A stretch of DNA of 64,000 nt from Rhodococcus globerulus NBRC 14531 (GTDB lineage: Bacteria > Actinomycetota > Actinomycetes > Mycobacteriales > Mycobacteriaceae), in NCBI RefSeq assembly GCF_001894805.1, contig NZ_BCWX01000003.1, forward strand, positions 992,001 to 1,056,000, read 5' to 3'. The notes beneath the pieces are model-generated. The model saw nothing but the letters and a program-made list of their open reading frames with translations, ran no database searches and was not told the origin of the DNA. Made by a program: the position numbers and the translations under genes. Shown piece after piece: positions 38,743 through 46,874 of the stretch; within the stretch, counting starts at the first letter, position 1, and every line of letters begins with the position of its first letter.

Positions 38743-39507
38743 ATGAGTTTTTCAACCGTGTCCGATGCTGCTGTCCTGAACACGGCCCCGTCTACCTCGC
38801 GTCCTCGCGTCCACGCGTACATCGACATCGCGGTGGTCATCGCGGTTCTGGTGGGAACCAATCTGATTGCGCACTTCACCACGGTGTGGGCGAGCATCGC
38901 GACGGTTCCGATCTCGGCGCTTGTGCTCCTCGCGATGAGCAAGCGCAGAGGGCTGGGCTGGGCGGAGTTGGGCCTGTCCCCGAAGCATCTCAAAAGCGGT
39001 TCGAAGTACGCACTCATCGCAGTCGGACTGGTTCTGACCGTCGTGGCGGTCGGCGCGTTGCTGCCGCTGACCAGGCCGTTCTTCATGGCTGATCGTTACG
39101 CGACCATCTCGGGCGCCATCATCGCGTCGATGATCATCATTCCCCTGCAGACCGTCATTCCGGAGGAATTGGCCTTCCGCGGTGTCCTGCACGGGACGCT
39201 TAACCGGGTCAGTGGCTTCCGGGGCGTCGCCGCAGCGGGTTCGTTGACGTTCGGGCTGTGGCACATCGCGTCGTCGATGGGTCTGACCAGTGGAAACGCG
39301 GGACTGTCCGGCTTCCTCGGTAATGGGGTCGTCGGCCAGATCGCCGGTATTCTCGGCGCGGTTCTGGCCACCGCAGCGGCCGGTCTCGTCTTCACGTGGC
39401 TTCGCCATCGAAGTGGCAGTCTTCTTGCGCCCATCGCATTGCACTGGTCCCTGAACGGCGCGGGCGCTTTGGCCGCAGCGTTCGTGTGGCACGCCACCAT
39501 GAACTGA
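38743..39507 (+). CDS. CPBP family intramembrane metalloprotease
   Basis: A 254-aa membrane protein with about seven helices. The Abi/CAAX-protease (CPBP) motifs are complete: motif 1 E-E-L-A-F-R (Glu141, Glu142, Arg146), motif 2 F-G-L-W-H (His174) and motif 3 H-W-S-L-N (His234, Asn238). The family includes prenyl-protein processing and bacteriocin-immunity enzymes; the substrate is unknown. It is probably a single gene. Confidence 0.88.
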   Translation: MSFSTVSDAAVLNTAPSTSRPRVHAYIDIAVVIAVLVGTNLIAHFTTVWASIATVPISALVLLAMSKRRGLGWAELGLSPKHLKSGSKYALIAVGLVLTVVAVGALLPLTRPFFMADRYATISGAIIASMIIIPLQTVIPEELAFRGVLHGTLNRVSGFRGVAAAGSLTFGLWHIASSMGLTSGNAGLSGFLGNGVVGQIAGILGAVLATAAAGLVFTWLRHRSGSLLAPIALHWSLNGAGALAAAFVWHATMN

Positions 39508-39558
39508 TCCGGACAATTCGAACGCGCGGTATCGCCGCGACTGTGATTTGCTCAATGA

Positions 39559-40959
39559 GTGATACAGCTGCATCGGGGCCATATCTTCCACATTTCCGGT
39601 AGCCCGACGGTCGAGGGCGCGGCCGACGCGCTCGTCTCTCTCCCCGACGGTGTGCTCGCGATCGACGACGCCGGTGTTGTGGCTTTCTGTGGTGAATTCG
39701 ACGCGTTGCCGCAGCATCTGCACGGCGGCGACGTCCACGATCATCGCCCAGGGTTTCTGCTGCCCGGATTCATCGACACTCACGTTCACTTTCCGCAGAT
39801 CTACGCCGGTGACGCCTACGGCGGTGGACAACTACTCGAGTGGCTCGATCTCTGCGTGTTCCCCTCGGAATCACGATTGGCCGATCCGGAATTTGCCGCG
39901 CACGCCGCTGCCGCGTTCTGCGCTCGCCGGATAGCCACCGGAACTACCGCGGCAATGGTCTTCGGTTCCGCTTTTCCGCATGCGCAGGACGCGCTGTTCG
40001 CGGAAACTCAGCGAACCGGGCTTCGCCTCGTCAGCGGCCGTGGCATCCAAACCACGGGGCCCGAATCTGCAGCCGCGCTCATCACGTCCGAGGACGACGC
40101 GATCACACTGACCCGCGACGAGATCGATCGGTGGCACGGTGCGGACACCGGTGACGTTGACACTGCTCTCCTGCACGTTGCCGTCGTACCGCGGTTTTCT
40201 CTGGCCGTAACGACGGAGACCTTGAAGAATCTGGGGGAGTTGTACGACTCGGTGCGAGGCCGTGGCGTGTACTTCCACAGTCACCTCAACGAGAACAACA
40301 GGCCGGGCACAGGCGAAGTGGCGACGACGCTCGAGCGTTACCAGGTTCAGTCGTACCTCGATACGTACGACGGCAAGTTCCTGCCAGGCTCCGAAGTCGG
40401 TGGCAAGTCTTTCCTCGGACCCCGCGCAATTCTTGCGCACTCCGTCCACTGCCAGGATTCCGAATTGGCTCGGATGGCGGAGACCGGAACGTCGATTGCT
40501 CATTGCCCGACGTCGCAGCAGTTCCTCGGTTCCGGCACGATGCCGTGGAAGCGAACGGTGGCGGCGGGAGTCAACATCGCGATTGGTTCGGACTTCGGCG
40601 GCGGCGACGAATTCCTCCTGTCGCGGGTTCTGGGCGACGCTTTCAAAGTGCACATCTCGGAGGAGGGCGACAGCGCGCTTTCGCTCCACCCGGCCGAATT
40701 GCTGTTCACGGGAACACTGGCCGGAGCGCGTGCGCTGGACATGGAGAACCGCATCGGAAACCTCGACGCCGGTAAAGAGGCAGATTTCCTCGTCGTTGAT
40801 CCGGCCGGGTGGCCGGCGCTGGGCAGTCTGATCAACTTCGGCACGCGGTCGCCTGATCCGATTCTGGCGCGTGATCAAACTCTGTTCGGATTGTTGATGG
40901 CGATGCGTGAGCCGGCGATCTCGCACGTGTACGTCCAGGGTCGCAGGGTGTCGACCTGA
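39559..40959 (+). CDS. guaD: Guanine deaminase
   Basis: A 466-aa zinc amidohydrolase converting guanine to xanthine in purine salvage and degradation. The metal-binding and diagnostic motif P-G-F-I-D-T-H-V-H-F-P-Q is at 69-80 (His75, His77). S-H-L-N-E-N lies around 234 and H-S-V-H-C further on. A-H-C-P-T-S and the S-D-F-G-G-G-D aspartate complete the site. GTG 39559 was chosen because the overlapping ATG 39555 is out of frame. The next gene starts 1 bp after the stop. Confidence 0.92.
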   Translation: MIQLHRGHIFHISGSPTVEGAADALVSLPDGVLAIDDAGVVAFCGEFDALPQHLHGGDVHDHRPGFLLPGFIDTHVHFPQIYAGDAYGGGQLLEWLDLCVFPSESRLADPEFAAHAAAAFCARRIATGTTAAMVFGSAFPHAQDALFAETQRTGLRLVSGRGIQTTGPESAAALITSEDDAITLTRDEIDRWHGADTGDVDTALLHVAVVPRFSLAVTTETLKNLGELYDSVRGRGVYFHSHLNENNRPGTGEVATTLERYQVQSYLDTYDGKFLPGSEVGGKSFLGPRAILAHSVHCQDSELARMAETGTSIAHCPTSQQFLGSGTMPWKRTVAAGVNIAIGSDFGGGDEFLLSRVLGDAFKVHISEEGDSALSLHPAELLFTGTLAGARALDMENRIGNLDAGKEADFLVVDPAGWPALGSLINFGTRSPDPILARDQTLFGLLMAMREPAISHVYVQGRRVST

Positions 40960-40960
40960 C

Positions 40961-41920
40961 GTGTCCGGTTCGGCGACGGTTGTCACGGCCTATCACCGCC
41001 CCGAGAACGGTGGCGACGAGCTGTTCGCTGAGTGGGCCGCTCAGGCCGTCGTAACGGCAAAATCGGCTCGGGGTTATCTCGGCAGCGCAGTCAGTGACGG
41101 TTCAGAGCTTTCCGATTACGGTGTGTCCCATACCTTTTCCGGCGTCGACGAGCTGCATGGCTGGCTCGACTCTCCTGAGCATGCACGCGTCGTGGAGGAC
41201 GGTGTGGCGCGCGGGGTCCGGGCCAAGAGTTCGGACCTTGTCCTTGTGGACGATGCCGTGCCGCCGCCCGGCATCGGCGTGTACGACCACACGGTTGTCG
41301 CCGGACGGCAAGACGAATTTCTGCGGACCCAGCATCGCCTGATCGCGGAAAGTTCGCGTTTCTCGGGGTACGAGAGTGCATTGCTGCTGTGCTCGACTGC
41401 CGATGCGACGCGGTGGCAATCGGTTCTGCGCTTCCGGACGGAACCGCAACTGTCCGCGTGGATGCGATCGGAGCAGCGGGCGGCGGTGTTGCCTGCGCTT
41501 CGCGAGGAGTTGGCGGAAGACTTCACCGAATCCGTGCGCTCCACCCCTTTCGGCACGATCTTGCGCACCGAGAACGGGCAGACGCGGGCGACTCCGAACT
41601 GGAAGACCGCGATGATCATTCTTCTGGTCCTCTACCCGACAGTGATGACGTTGTCGCGATTTCTCGGTCCGGTGCTCGACGGGATCGGCGCACCGCCCTG
41701 GCTGTCGATGTGGCTGAGCCAGATCGTCAGCGTCGGGGCGATGACGTGGTTCCTGATGCCGGCGGCGACGCGTCGGTTCGGTCGATGGCTCGACCCGTTC
41801 GACGGAGCGAAACTACGCACGAACGTCCTCGGCACCGCCGCTGTCCTGGCGATATATGCCGGGACGCTCGGGCTGTTCGCTTCCGTGAAGTGGTTGCAGT
41901 TCTGGGACTACTTCGACTGA
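40961..41920 (+). CDS. Antibiotic-biosynthesis-monooxygenase-like (ABM) protein with membrane tail
   Basis: A 319-aa protein. The N-terminal half shows two ABM-like dimeric alpha/beta-barrel modules (about 1-90 and 95-195) with V-V-T-A-Y-H-R-P-E-N and A-E-S-S-R-F-S-G-Y-E-S-A-L-L. The C-terminal third has about three membrane helices (M-I-I-L-L-V-L-Y-P-T-V, I-V-S-V-G-A-M-T-W-F-L, A-V-L-A-I-Y-A-G-T). GTG 40961 directly follows the guaD stop, so the two are an operon, though no functional link is obvious. The 3' end overlaps the convergent PLDc_N gene by 13 bp. Confidence 0.72.
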   Translation: MSGSATVVTAYHRPENGGDELFAEWAAQAVVTAKSARGYLGSAVSDGSELSDYGVSHTFSGVDELHGWLDSPEHARVVEDGVARGVRAKSSDLVLVDDAVPPPGIGVYDHTVVAGRQDEFLRTQHRLIAESSRFSGYESALLLCSTADATRWQSVLRFRTEPQLSAWMRSEQRAAVLPALREELAEDFTESVRSTPFGTILRTENGQTRATPNWKTAMIILLVLYPTVMTLSRFLGPVLDGIGAPPWLSMWLSQIVSVGAMTWFLMPAATRRFGRWLDPFDGAKLRTNVLGTAAVLAIYAGTLGLFASVKWLQFWDYFD

Positions 41921-42135
41921 ATCCTGCCGCGCCGGAAGTACGTGATCGGTCCGAAAAAGTTGATCGCGATGATCGCTGCCCATTTGGCCTTACTGCCGTT
42001 GACCGCCGCACGATCGCGCTTCGCGAGATCGGCCCAGGCGGCGATTGCCAGAATCGACTGGATCGACCCCATCACGATCACAATGCGTCGTTGGCGCGGT
42101 GAGAGTTCACTCCATGACTTCTTGTTGCGGCTCAT
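41908..42135 (-). CDS. PLDc_N-domain small membrane protein
   Basis: A 75-aa protein. It matches the phospholipase-D-nuclease N-terminal (PLDc_N) module: one hydrophobic helix, then A-W-A-D-L-A-K-R-D, G-S-K-A-K-W and the hallmark I-N-F-F-G-P-I-T-Y-F-R-R-G-R. Such stand-alone modules are membrane proteins of unknown role. ATG 42135 was chosen because homology begins at M-S-R-N-K-K; the longer frame to 42336 runs through non-coding-like sequence. Confidence 0.82.
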   Translation of the reverse strand: MSRNKKSWSELSPRQRRIVIVMGSIQSILAIAAWADLAKRDRAAVNGSKAKWAAIIAINFFGPITYFRRGRIQSK

Positions 42136-42663
42136 GACATCAACTGTGCCCGATGCGTCTGCAACGGCCCGGACATTTGGTGTGAATAGCATCACGTTCT
42201 GGGAGGTCGGGTTTGTTTCGGGCTTCGTTTCGATCGGCCTCGACAGGCATCGATGTTCTGTTAATCGCAGCCGTGGCTGAAGAGTTGCGCGGCATGGCGT
42301 CCGTGCGCCGATCGGCCTCGCGGGGAATCGTCCCATTCCTGGTCAGGGCGGCGCTAGTGCTGAAACAGGAACAATTAAGTTAGGCTTACCAACATCATTT
42401 GGCCGAATTGAGAGATTGCGAAGTAATAACCACTAATGGAAACCGTGTTCGGATATCGTTAAAAATAGGGCGAATTATCTCGATCGGATCACGCCTCCTG
42501 GGCGTTACCTGTGAATATGCGTTTGCCGCCTAGGTCCGAAGATGTAACGTCCCGGACACATTTGGTGTCGCGGAAGTAACGGAAGACCTCTAGTCTTAGT
42601 CCAGCAGGTCAGCAAGAGGGCCTGTTAGACCACTGATGTTTCATCTTCGACAGGAGTTAACAC
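42136..42663. other. 528-bp intergenic region with iron box and long leader
   Basis: No conventional gene is supported. Positions 42360-42480 are clearly richer in A+T than the surroundings. The region holds an IdeR/DtxR-like iron box (42375-42393), in which TAGGCT (42381-42386) could also be a -10 box, a second -10-like TAGTCT at 42591-42596, and the leader of the tiny gene at 42664. It may include an untranslated or regulatory RNA. Confidence 0.5.
42375..42393. promoter_or_regulatory. IdeR/DtxR-type iron box
   Basis: The 19 bp match 15 of 19 positions of the mycobacterial/rhodococcal IdeR consensus TTAGGTTAGGCTAACCTAA, including the whole GTTAGGCT core. It overlaps a possible -10 box reading rightward. 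No iron gene is directly adjacent; the next gene rightward is the 34-aa peptide gene. Confidence 0.6.
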
Positions 42664-42768
42664 ATGACCAGCGCTGAACTCTCGGGCCAGTTCTCTTTCA
42701 TCACCGACTTCCTCAGCAACGCATCTGACCTGTTCAGTGCTCTGACGTTCTTCACGTCGCTCAGCTGA
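42664..42768 (+). CDS. Tiny 34-aa peptide gene
   Basis: A 34-codon ORF has an excellent Shine-Dalgarno (AGGAG, 42652-42656) and is followed 26 bp later by a perfect-looking intrinsic terminator. The peptide has no signal sequence. It is rich in Phe, Ser, Leu and Thr, mildly acidic, with no Lys, Arg or His, and can form an amphipathic helix (F-S-F-I-T-D-F-L-S-N-A-S-D-L-F). I recognise no family. In size, acidity and lack of signal it recalls corynebacterial PorA/PorH outer-membrane peptides, but no homology is claimed. An iron box lies 270 bp upstream. Confidence 0.6.
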   Translation: MTSAELSGQFSFITDFLSNASDLFSALTFFTSLS

Positions 42769-42794
42769 TAACTTCCGGCCGCTACGGCCGATGA

Positions 42795-42836
42795 CGATGG
42801 CCCTCGAAACGAAAGTTTCGGGGGCCATCGTTTTTG
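42795..42836 (+). terminator. Strong intrinsic terminator of the 34-aa peptide gene
   Basis: A 16-bp stem (42795-42810 with 42815-42830, one wobble) with a GAAA loop, followed immediately by TTTTTG. It is the most canonical rho-independent terminator in the window. Confidence 0.93.
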
Positions 42837-42976
42837 TTGTCGCTGGTCACGGCGGTGGTGTGGCTGGTGTTGGTCAAGTGCAAGGCGGTGGCCTTGTGAC
42901 TGTGGTGCAATCGAGTGAATAAAGAAACTCGACTTTCCGCCTAGATCGGGCGGGATACGCCGATGATCGGAGCAGT

Positions 42977-43741
42977 GTGCACGTCTCACGAAGAAGTTTG
43001 TTCAAGTACGCGGCCGCAGGTTCTGCCGCCGCTGGACTGGCCGCGCTCAGTGGCACGGCGACGGTGGCCAATGCCGGCTCGCTCGGAACTCTGCTCGACT
43101 ACTCCGCCGGGGTCCCGTCGGCGCAGTCGATTCGGGCGGGCGGCTACGCGGGCGCGATCCGCTACGTATCCGACCGCCGCCCTGACGCAAACTGGATGGT
43201 GGGGAAGCCAGTCAAGGCGGGTGAAGTGAACGCTCTGACAGCAGCGGGACTGCAGGTCGTGTCCTGCTATCAGTTCGGAAAAAGTGCGACGGCCGATTGG
43301 CGTGAAGGCCGCGAAGGCGGCAAGAGGCATGCAACACGGGGCCTCGAATTGCACCGCCAAGCGGGTGGACCCGAGGGGCGTCCGATCTACGCGTCCATCG
43401 ACGACAACCCGTCGCCGGCCGAGATCAACAACCTCATCAGGCCCTATCTCGAGGGATGGGCGTCGGTAGTCGGCAATCAGAATCTTGGTATCTACGGAAA
43501 CACCGGCGTGCTCGACGCGATGATCGGCGTGGGGGTCGGAACCTGGTACTGGCAACATAATTGGGGCTCGCCGAAGGGCTACGTCCATCCTCGGGCGCAC
43601 CTGCATCAGTTCGAGATCGACAAGCGCACGGTCGACGGTATCGGCGTCGACCTGAATTCGATCCTTGCTCTCGACTACGGGCAGTGGTCATTGGCCGGTT
43701 CGATCGTGCCCAACATTCCGATCGGCTCTATCGCACCATAG
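42977..43741 (+). CDS. Tat-exported DUF1906 (glycoside-hydrolase-like) protein
   Basis: A 254-aa protein. A twin-arginine signal starts S-R-R-S-L-F (Arg5, Arg6), followed by an Ala/Gly-rich core (to about residue 33). The mature part is a TIM-barrel-like DUF1906 domain (L-L-D-Y-S-A-G ... I-R-Y-V-S-D ... I-Y-A-S-I-D-D-N ... G-I-Y-G-N-T). M. tuberculosis Rv2525c, a Tat substrate affecting the cell envelope, belongs to this family. A peptidoglycan or glycan hydrolase role is suspected but not proven. The GTG at 42977 has GGAG 5 nt upstream. The 3' end overlaps the convergent gene by 14 bp. Confidence 0.83.
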   Translation: MHVSRRSLFKYAAAGSAAAGLAALSGTATVANAGSLGTLLDYSAGVPSAQSIRAGGYAGAIRYVSDRRPDANWMVGKPVKAGEVNALTAAGLQVVSCYQFGKSATADWREGREGGKRHATRGLELHRQAGGPEGRPIYASIDDNPSPAEINNLIRPYLEGWASVVGNQNLGIYGNTGVLDAMIGVGVGTWYWQHNWGSPKGYVHPRAHLHQFEIDKRTVDGIGVDLNSILALDYGQWSLAGSIVPNIPIGSIAP

Positions 43742-44228
43742 CGCCGAATTTTGCCAACCAGGCGCGGGCATCCTCGGGAAGGTTGCCCGCGGCTTCGGCG
43801 GCCAAGCACCAGGCTTTGGTCATCGCCAGGAAATTCATCGGGTTGTATGCGTCTTCCTCGCGGGAGAACAATCCGTCTCCGGCGTAGTGCAGGATCGTGA
43901 TGTTCGCGGCGCCGTGAGTGGATCCGTCGCCCGGGTCTTCCATAGGATTGTCGATTTCGCAGATGATCCACCCGCGCTCCTCGTCGATCACGTACCAGTT
44001 TGCGGGGAACTCCGTCATGCGTTTTCCAGGGAACTCGGTCATCGTGCGGGTGACCCACTTGCGCACGGCCTCACGGCCGTTGAGGGTCCCGAAGGCATGC
44101 TCGACGTAGACGACGTCTTCGGTGAACATGTCGGCAAACGCATTCCAATCGCCGCTGCGCGTGCATTCGACGACGGTGTTCTGGAAACCCGTAAAGGCCT
44201 GATCGAGTTCAGCGCGTGTCCATGCCAT
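43728..44228 (-). CDS. SnoaL/NTF2-like family protein
   Basis: A 166-aa protein with the NTF2-like cone fold signature: helix [29 protein letters not shown] and G-R-E-A-V-R-K-W. Members include cyclases, isomerases and ligand-binding proteins; the specific activity is unknown. A GAGGAG Shine-Dalgarno lies upstream of the ATG at 44228. Confidence 0.78.
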   Translation of the reverse strand: MAWTRAELDQAFTGFQNTVVECTRSGDWNAFADMFTEDVVYVEHAFGTLNGREAVRKWVTRTMTEFPGKRMTEFPANWYVIDEERGWIICEIDNPMEDPGDGSTHGAANITILHYAGDGLFSREEDAYNPMNFLAMTKAWCLAAEAAGNLPEDARAWLAKFGAMVR

Positions 44229-44364
44229 GTGTGACTCCTCGGGTAGACGACCGAGTCAAATTAGAACATGTTCTCGTGTCCGAGAGGTGCGGATTCGGCC
44301 GATCTTGTGTTGCGGTACCGTCGTTGACGGGTCGGGACCCGTATTTGCGAGAGGAAATATTTTC

Positions 44365-44448
44365 ATGGAGTTTCTCATCGACTTCATCTACACCCTGCTG
44401 TCGAAGCTGCAGATTGCCGGCAGCATCGAAGGCGCTTCGGAGAAGTAG
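44365..44448 (+). CDS. Tiny 27-aa hydrophobic peptide gene
   Basis: A 27-codon ORF has an AGAGGAAA Shine-Dalgarno (44350-44357) at 7-nt spacing. The peptide has a hydrophobic N-terminal helix ([10 protein letters not shown]), an acidic residue at position 2 and a polar Glu/Lys-rich tail. It could be a small membrane peptide. The frame stays open further upstream to 44227, but only this part has a ribosome site. No family is recognised. It is convergent with the MFS gene. Confidence 0.5.
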   Translation: MEFLIDFIYTLLSKLQIAGSIEGASEK

Positions 44449-44474
44449 CACCTCCCGCAGTTCTTACGGCCGTG

Positions 44475-45938
44475 TCATTCTTGCGGCCGCGACGTGGTTG
44501 ATTCCCTGTGCGGCGCTTTCCGTTTGGGAATCAACCACGCGAAGATCATCGCTACGGCCGCCGCGACAATCGAAATCACGAACGTGGCTTTGAACATATC
44601 GAGCGTGGGGTAGACGCGGTCGTGGACCATGATGGTGGCACCGGCAAGCACAACGCTCACCACGGCGGCGGAACTCGAGGTTCCGATCGACCGCATCAGT
44701 GAGTTCAAACCATTCGCGGCAGCCGATTCCGTGATCGGAACCGAGCTCATGATGAGGGCCGGCATCGCCGAGAATGTCAGTCCCACACCAGCTCCGATCA
44801 CCATTCCGGCCAGCGCGACTTGCCACACCGCGGACGTCGCGAAGAGGGCGGCGACGTAACCGAGTCCGATGACCAGCGATCCGGTCAGCAAGGTGATGCG
44901 CGGACCCTTCCAATCCGAGATGCGGGCGGAAACGGGGGAGAGTGCCATCATCACCAGTCCGGCGGGTGCGAGTACCAGGCCGGTGGTCACCATCGACAAT
45001 CCGAATCCGTAGCCGGTGTCCTTCGGAGCCATGAGAAGTTGTGGCAACGACAGCGAATTCCCGTACATCGAAAAGCCGATGGCAATGGATGCGAGGTTGG
45101 TGAACAGCACTTGTTTACGTGCCGCGATTCGCAGATTCACCAGCGGCGCACTGCGTCTGAGCTCCCAGAAGCCCCACGCCACGAAGATGACGACCGACGA
45201 CGCCAGTAGCCCCAGGGTCTTGGGATCGGTCCATCCCCACGTGCCGCCCTTGGTGATCGGCAGGAGCAGGGCGATCAGGGCAGCGGCCAGGCCGAGGGCG
45301 CCGACGAAGTCGAAACGTCCCGGCTTGCGGACGGATGACTCGGGAATGACGAAGAACACCAACAACATACAGAGGCAACCCAGAGCCGCGGACACGACAA
45401 ACAGGAAGTGCCAATCGGCGCTCTGAGCGATGAGCGCGGCGATGGGAAGGCCGACAGCGCCGCCGACGCCCAGGGTGGCGCTCATGACGGCCATCGCGCC
45501 GCCCACCTTCTTCGGTGGCAGAACGTCACGCAGGATGGCAATGCCCAGCGGGATGGCACCAACGGAGGCGCCTTGGAGCGCGCGCCCGATCACCAGCACG
45601 ATGAGCGACGACGACAGCGCGCAGATGACGGAACCGAGAACCACCAGGCCGAGACTGACCAGGATCATGCGTTTCTTGCCGAACATGTCGCCGAGGCGGC
45701 CGCTGATCGGGGTGATGACAGCAGCGGCGAGAAGCGTAGCGGTGATGGCCCACGACGTGTCGGCCGGCGACGCGTTCAGCAGGCTCGGTAGCTGAGGGAT
45801 GATCGGGACGACCAGCGTCTGCATCAGGGCGACGACGATCCCGCACAGGCCGAGGACAGTGAGGATCAATCGTGGGCGCGGGGACACTGTCGCGTCGACG
45901 GCTGTATCCGCGTTCGACGGATGGGCGTGAACGGACAT
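44475..45938 (-). CDS. MFS drug exporter, DHA2 (14-TMS, EmrB/QacA) type
   Basis: A 487-aa membrane transporter with 14 predicted helices. The MFS motif A loop is G-R-L-G-D-M-F-G-K-K-R (after helix 2), and the R-A-L-Q-G-A-S-V-G-A-I-P motif lies in helix 4, diagnostic for drug/H+ antiporters. It exports lipophilic compounds across the cytoplasmic membrane. It is divergent from a MarR-type regulator, whose palindromic site lies between the genes, so drug-responsive control is likely. Confidence 0.9.
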   Translation of the reverse strand: MSVHAHPSNADTAVDATVSPRPRLILTVLGLCGIVVALMQTLVVPIIPQLPSLLNASPADTSWAITATLLAAAVITPISGRLGDMFGKKRMILVSLGLVVLGSVICALSSSLIVLVIGRALQGASVGAIPLGIAILRDVLPPKKVGGAMAVMSATLGVGGAVGLPIAALIAQSADWHFLFVVSAALGCLCMLLVFFVIPESSVRKPGRFDFVGALGLAAALIALLLPITKGGTWGWTDPKTLGLLASSVVIFVAWGFWELRRSAPLVNLRIAARKQVLFTNLASIAIGFSMYGNSLSLPQLLMAPKDTGYGFGLSMVTTGLVLAPAGLVMMALSPVSARISDWKGPRITLLTGSLVIGLGYVAALFATSAVWQVALAGMVIGAGVGLTFSAMPALIMSSVPITESAAANGLNSLMRSIGTSSSAAVVSVVLAGATIMVHDRVYPTLDMFKATFVISIVAAAVAMIFAWLIPKRKAPHRESTTSRPQE

Positions 45939-45987
45939 TCGGCTCCCGAAGTATGTGGGTAGCGCTTGCCACCTATTCTGTGCACGC

Positions 45988-46006
45988 TACACATTCTGTG
46001 TATCCT
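45988..46006. promoter_or_regulatory. MarR-type operator and -10 box between exporter and regulator
   Basis: TACACA-TTC-TGTGTA (45988-46002) is a perfect 6-3-6 palindrome. It overlaps TATCCT (46001-46006), a -10 box 7 nt before GTG 46014. ATTCTGTG also recurs at 45975 and 45993, giving 18-bp phased copies. The arrangement fits autorepression by the MarR protein. Confidence 0.6.
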
Positions 46007-46013
46007 GCACAAC

Positions 46014-46505
46014 GTGACGAATGCGCACGGACAAAAGCCGGACCCAGACCGCGACCTTGTCGACATCGAATACGAGTTGACGCTGTTGTCGCGGTATCAC
46101 GCCCTGGCACAGCGCGCCGAACTTCATCTGGACCGCTCGGCATACCTGCTACTCGGGCGCCTGGAACTACAACAACCGATGAGCTTGAAAGAGCTGTCCT
46201 GCGCCTTCGGATTGGACATCTCGACCATCAATCGGCAGATCGGCGCTCTCCGTCGCCAAGGCTTGGTCGAACGCGTCGAAGACCCGGACGGCGGACTCGC
46301 GAGAAAGGTCCGCCCCACCGAGTCCGGTCTGGCACAACTGCGCGCAGACCGTGAACATTCGACTGCCGGTGTGGCAAAGGTGGTGCGAAACTGGACGCCG
46401 GAGTCGCGTCGGGCGTTGGGTGACCTACTGCGGCACTTGAACCAATCGGTGGAAGAACTCGAAGGTCGGACCTGGCCGCGGCCGGCACCCGACGATCACG
46501 TCTGA
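46014..46505 (+). CDS. MarR family transcriptional regulator
   Basis: A 163-aa winged-helix regulator. The recognition region M-S-L-K-E-L-S-C-A-F-G-L-D-I-S-T-I-N-R-Q-I-G-A-L-R-R-Q-G-L-V-E-R and the wing D-P-D-G-G-L-A-R-K-V-R-P-T are typical. GTG 46014 was chosen because a -10 box lies 7 nt upstream, making longer versions impossible. It probably represses the divergent MFS exporter and itself. The last 10 bp overlap the convergent repeat-protein gene. Confidence 0.88.
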   Translation: MTNAHGQKPDPDRDLVDIEYELTLLSRYHALAQRAELHLDRSAYLLLGRLELQQPMSLKELSCAFGLDISTINRQIGALRRQGLVERVEDPDGGLARKVRPTESGLAQLRADREHSTAGVAKVVRNWTPESRRALGDLLRHLNQSVEELEGRTWPRPAPDDHV

Positions 46506-46825
46506 GTGTGAGCTAGCGTCGAATCCGGTTCGGGCGCAATCACAACCAGTTTCGGCCGGTCGTCCGGCGACGAGTGATTTCCGCGCCACGACATCAGTGA
46601 CCACCGAGACAGCGCGGAAAACGCCGATCCGAGACTGGCAAAGGAACCAGAGCTCAGGATCGACCCGGCCGAACCGATGCTGCCGATCGACAGTATCGAG
46701 AAGGCGCTGCCGATCGACAAGATCGAGTGAGTGCTACCGATCGAAAGAATCGATCCTTCGGAGCGGATCGACAGAATTGATCTGGAATGTCCCATTCCTT
46801 GGTCTATCACGAGCACTGCACACAC
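46496..46825 (-). CDS. Serine-triplet (S-x-x) repeat protein
   Basis: An ORF of up to 109 aa. From residue 14 to about 77 nearly every third residue is Ser, organised in 9-residue units S-I-L-S-I-G-S-x-x repeated four to five times, then degenerating to S-A-L-S-R-W-S-L-M-S-W-R-G. The tail of 30 residues is polar. Such regular hydrophobic/Ser triplets can build a beta-solenoid or bind a surface; no family function is known to me. The start is uncertain: GTG 46825 or the internal ATG 46795 (M-G-H-S-R-S). The end overlaps marR by 10 bp. Confidence 0.6.
   Translation of the reverse strand: MCAVLVIDQGMGHSRSILSIRSEGSILSIGSTHSILSIGSAFSILSIGSIGSAGSILSSGSFASLGSAFSALSRWSLMSWRGNHSSPDDRPKLVVIAPEPDSTLAHTQT
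46684..46783 (-). repeat. 27-bp repeats encoding S-I-L-S-I-G-S units
   Basis: About four imperfect 27-bp units are recognisable by the plus-strand core CGATCGACA/AAGATCGA. The nucleotide divergence at third positions, with the protein pattern kept, argues for selection on the minus-strand reading. Confidence 0.65.
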
Positions 46826-46826
46826 A

Positions 46827-46860
46827 AAAGAGGCCCGCCGAAAATTCGGCGAGCCTCTTT
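46827..46860. terminator. Terminator of the secreted protein gene at 46875
   Basis: AAAGAGGC-C-CGCCGAA (46827-46842) pairs with TTCGGCG-A-GCCTCTTT (46845-46860), 15 bp plus one mismatch and a 2-nt minimal loop. It lies just after the stop at 46875 (minus strand) and just before the repeat-protein start. Confidence 0.8.
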
Positions 46861-46874
46861 GCGTCGTTTGTGGA

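Noticed and set aside
42136..42336. N-terminal extension of the PLDc_N gene
   Set aside because: Unrelated, Arg/Pro-rich residues without a ribosome site; the conserved module starts at 42135.
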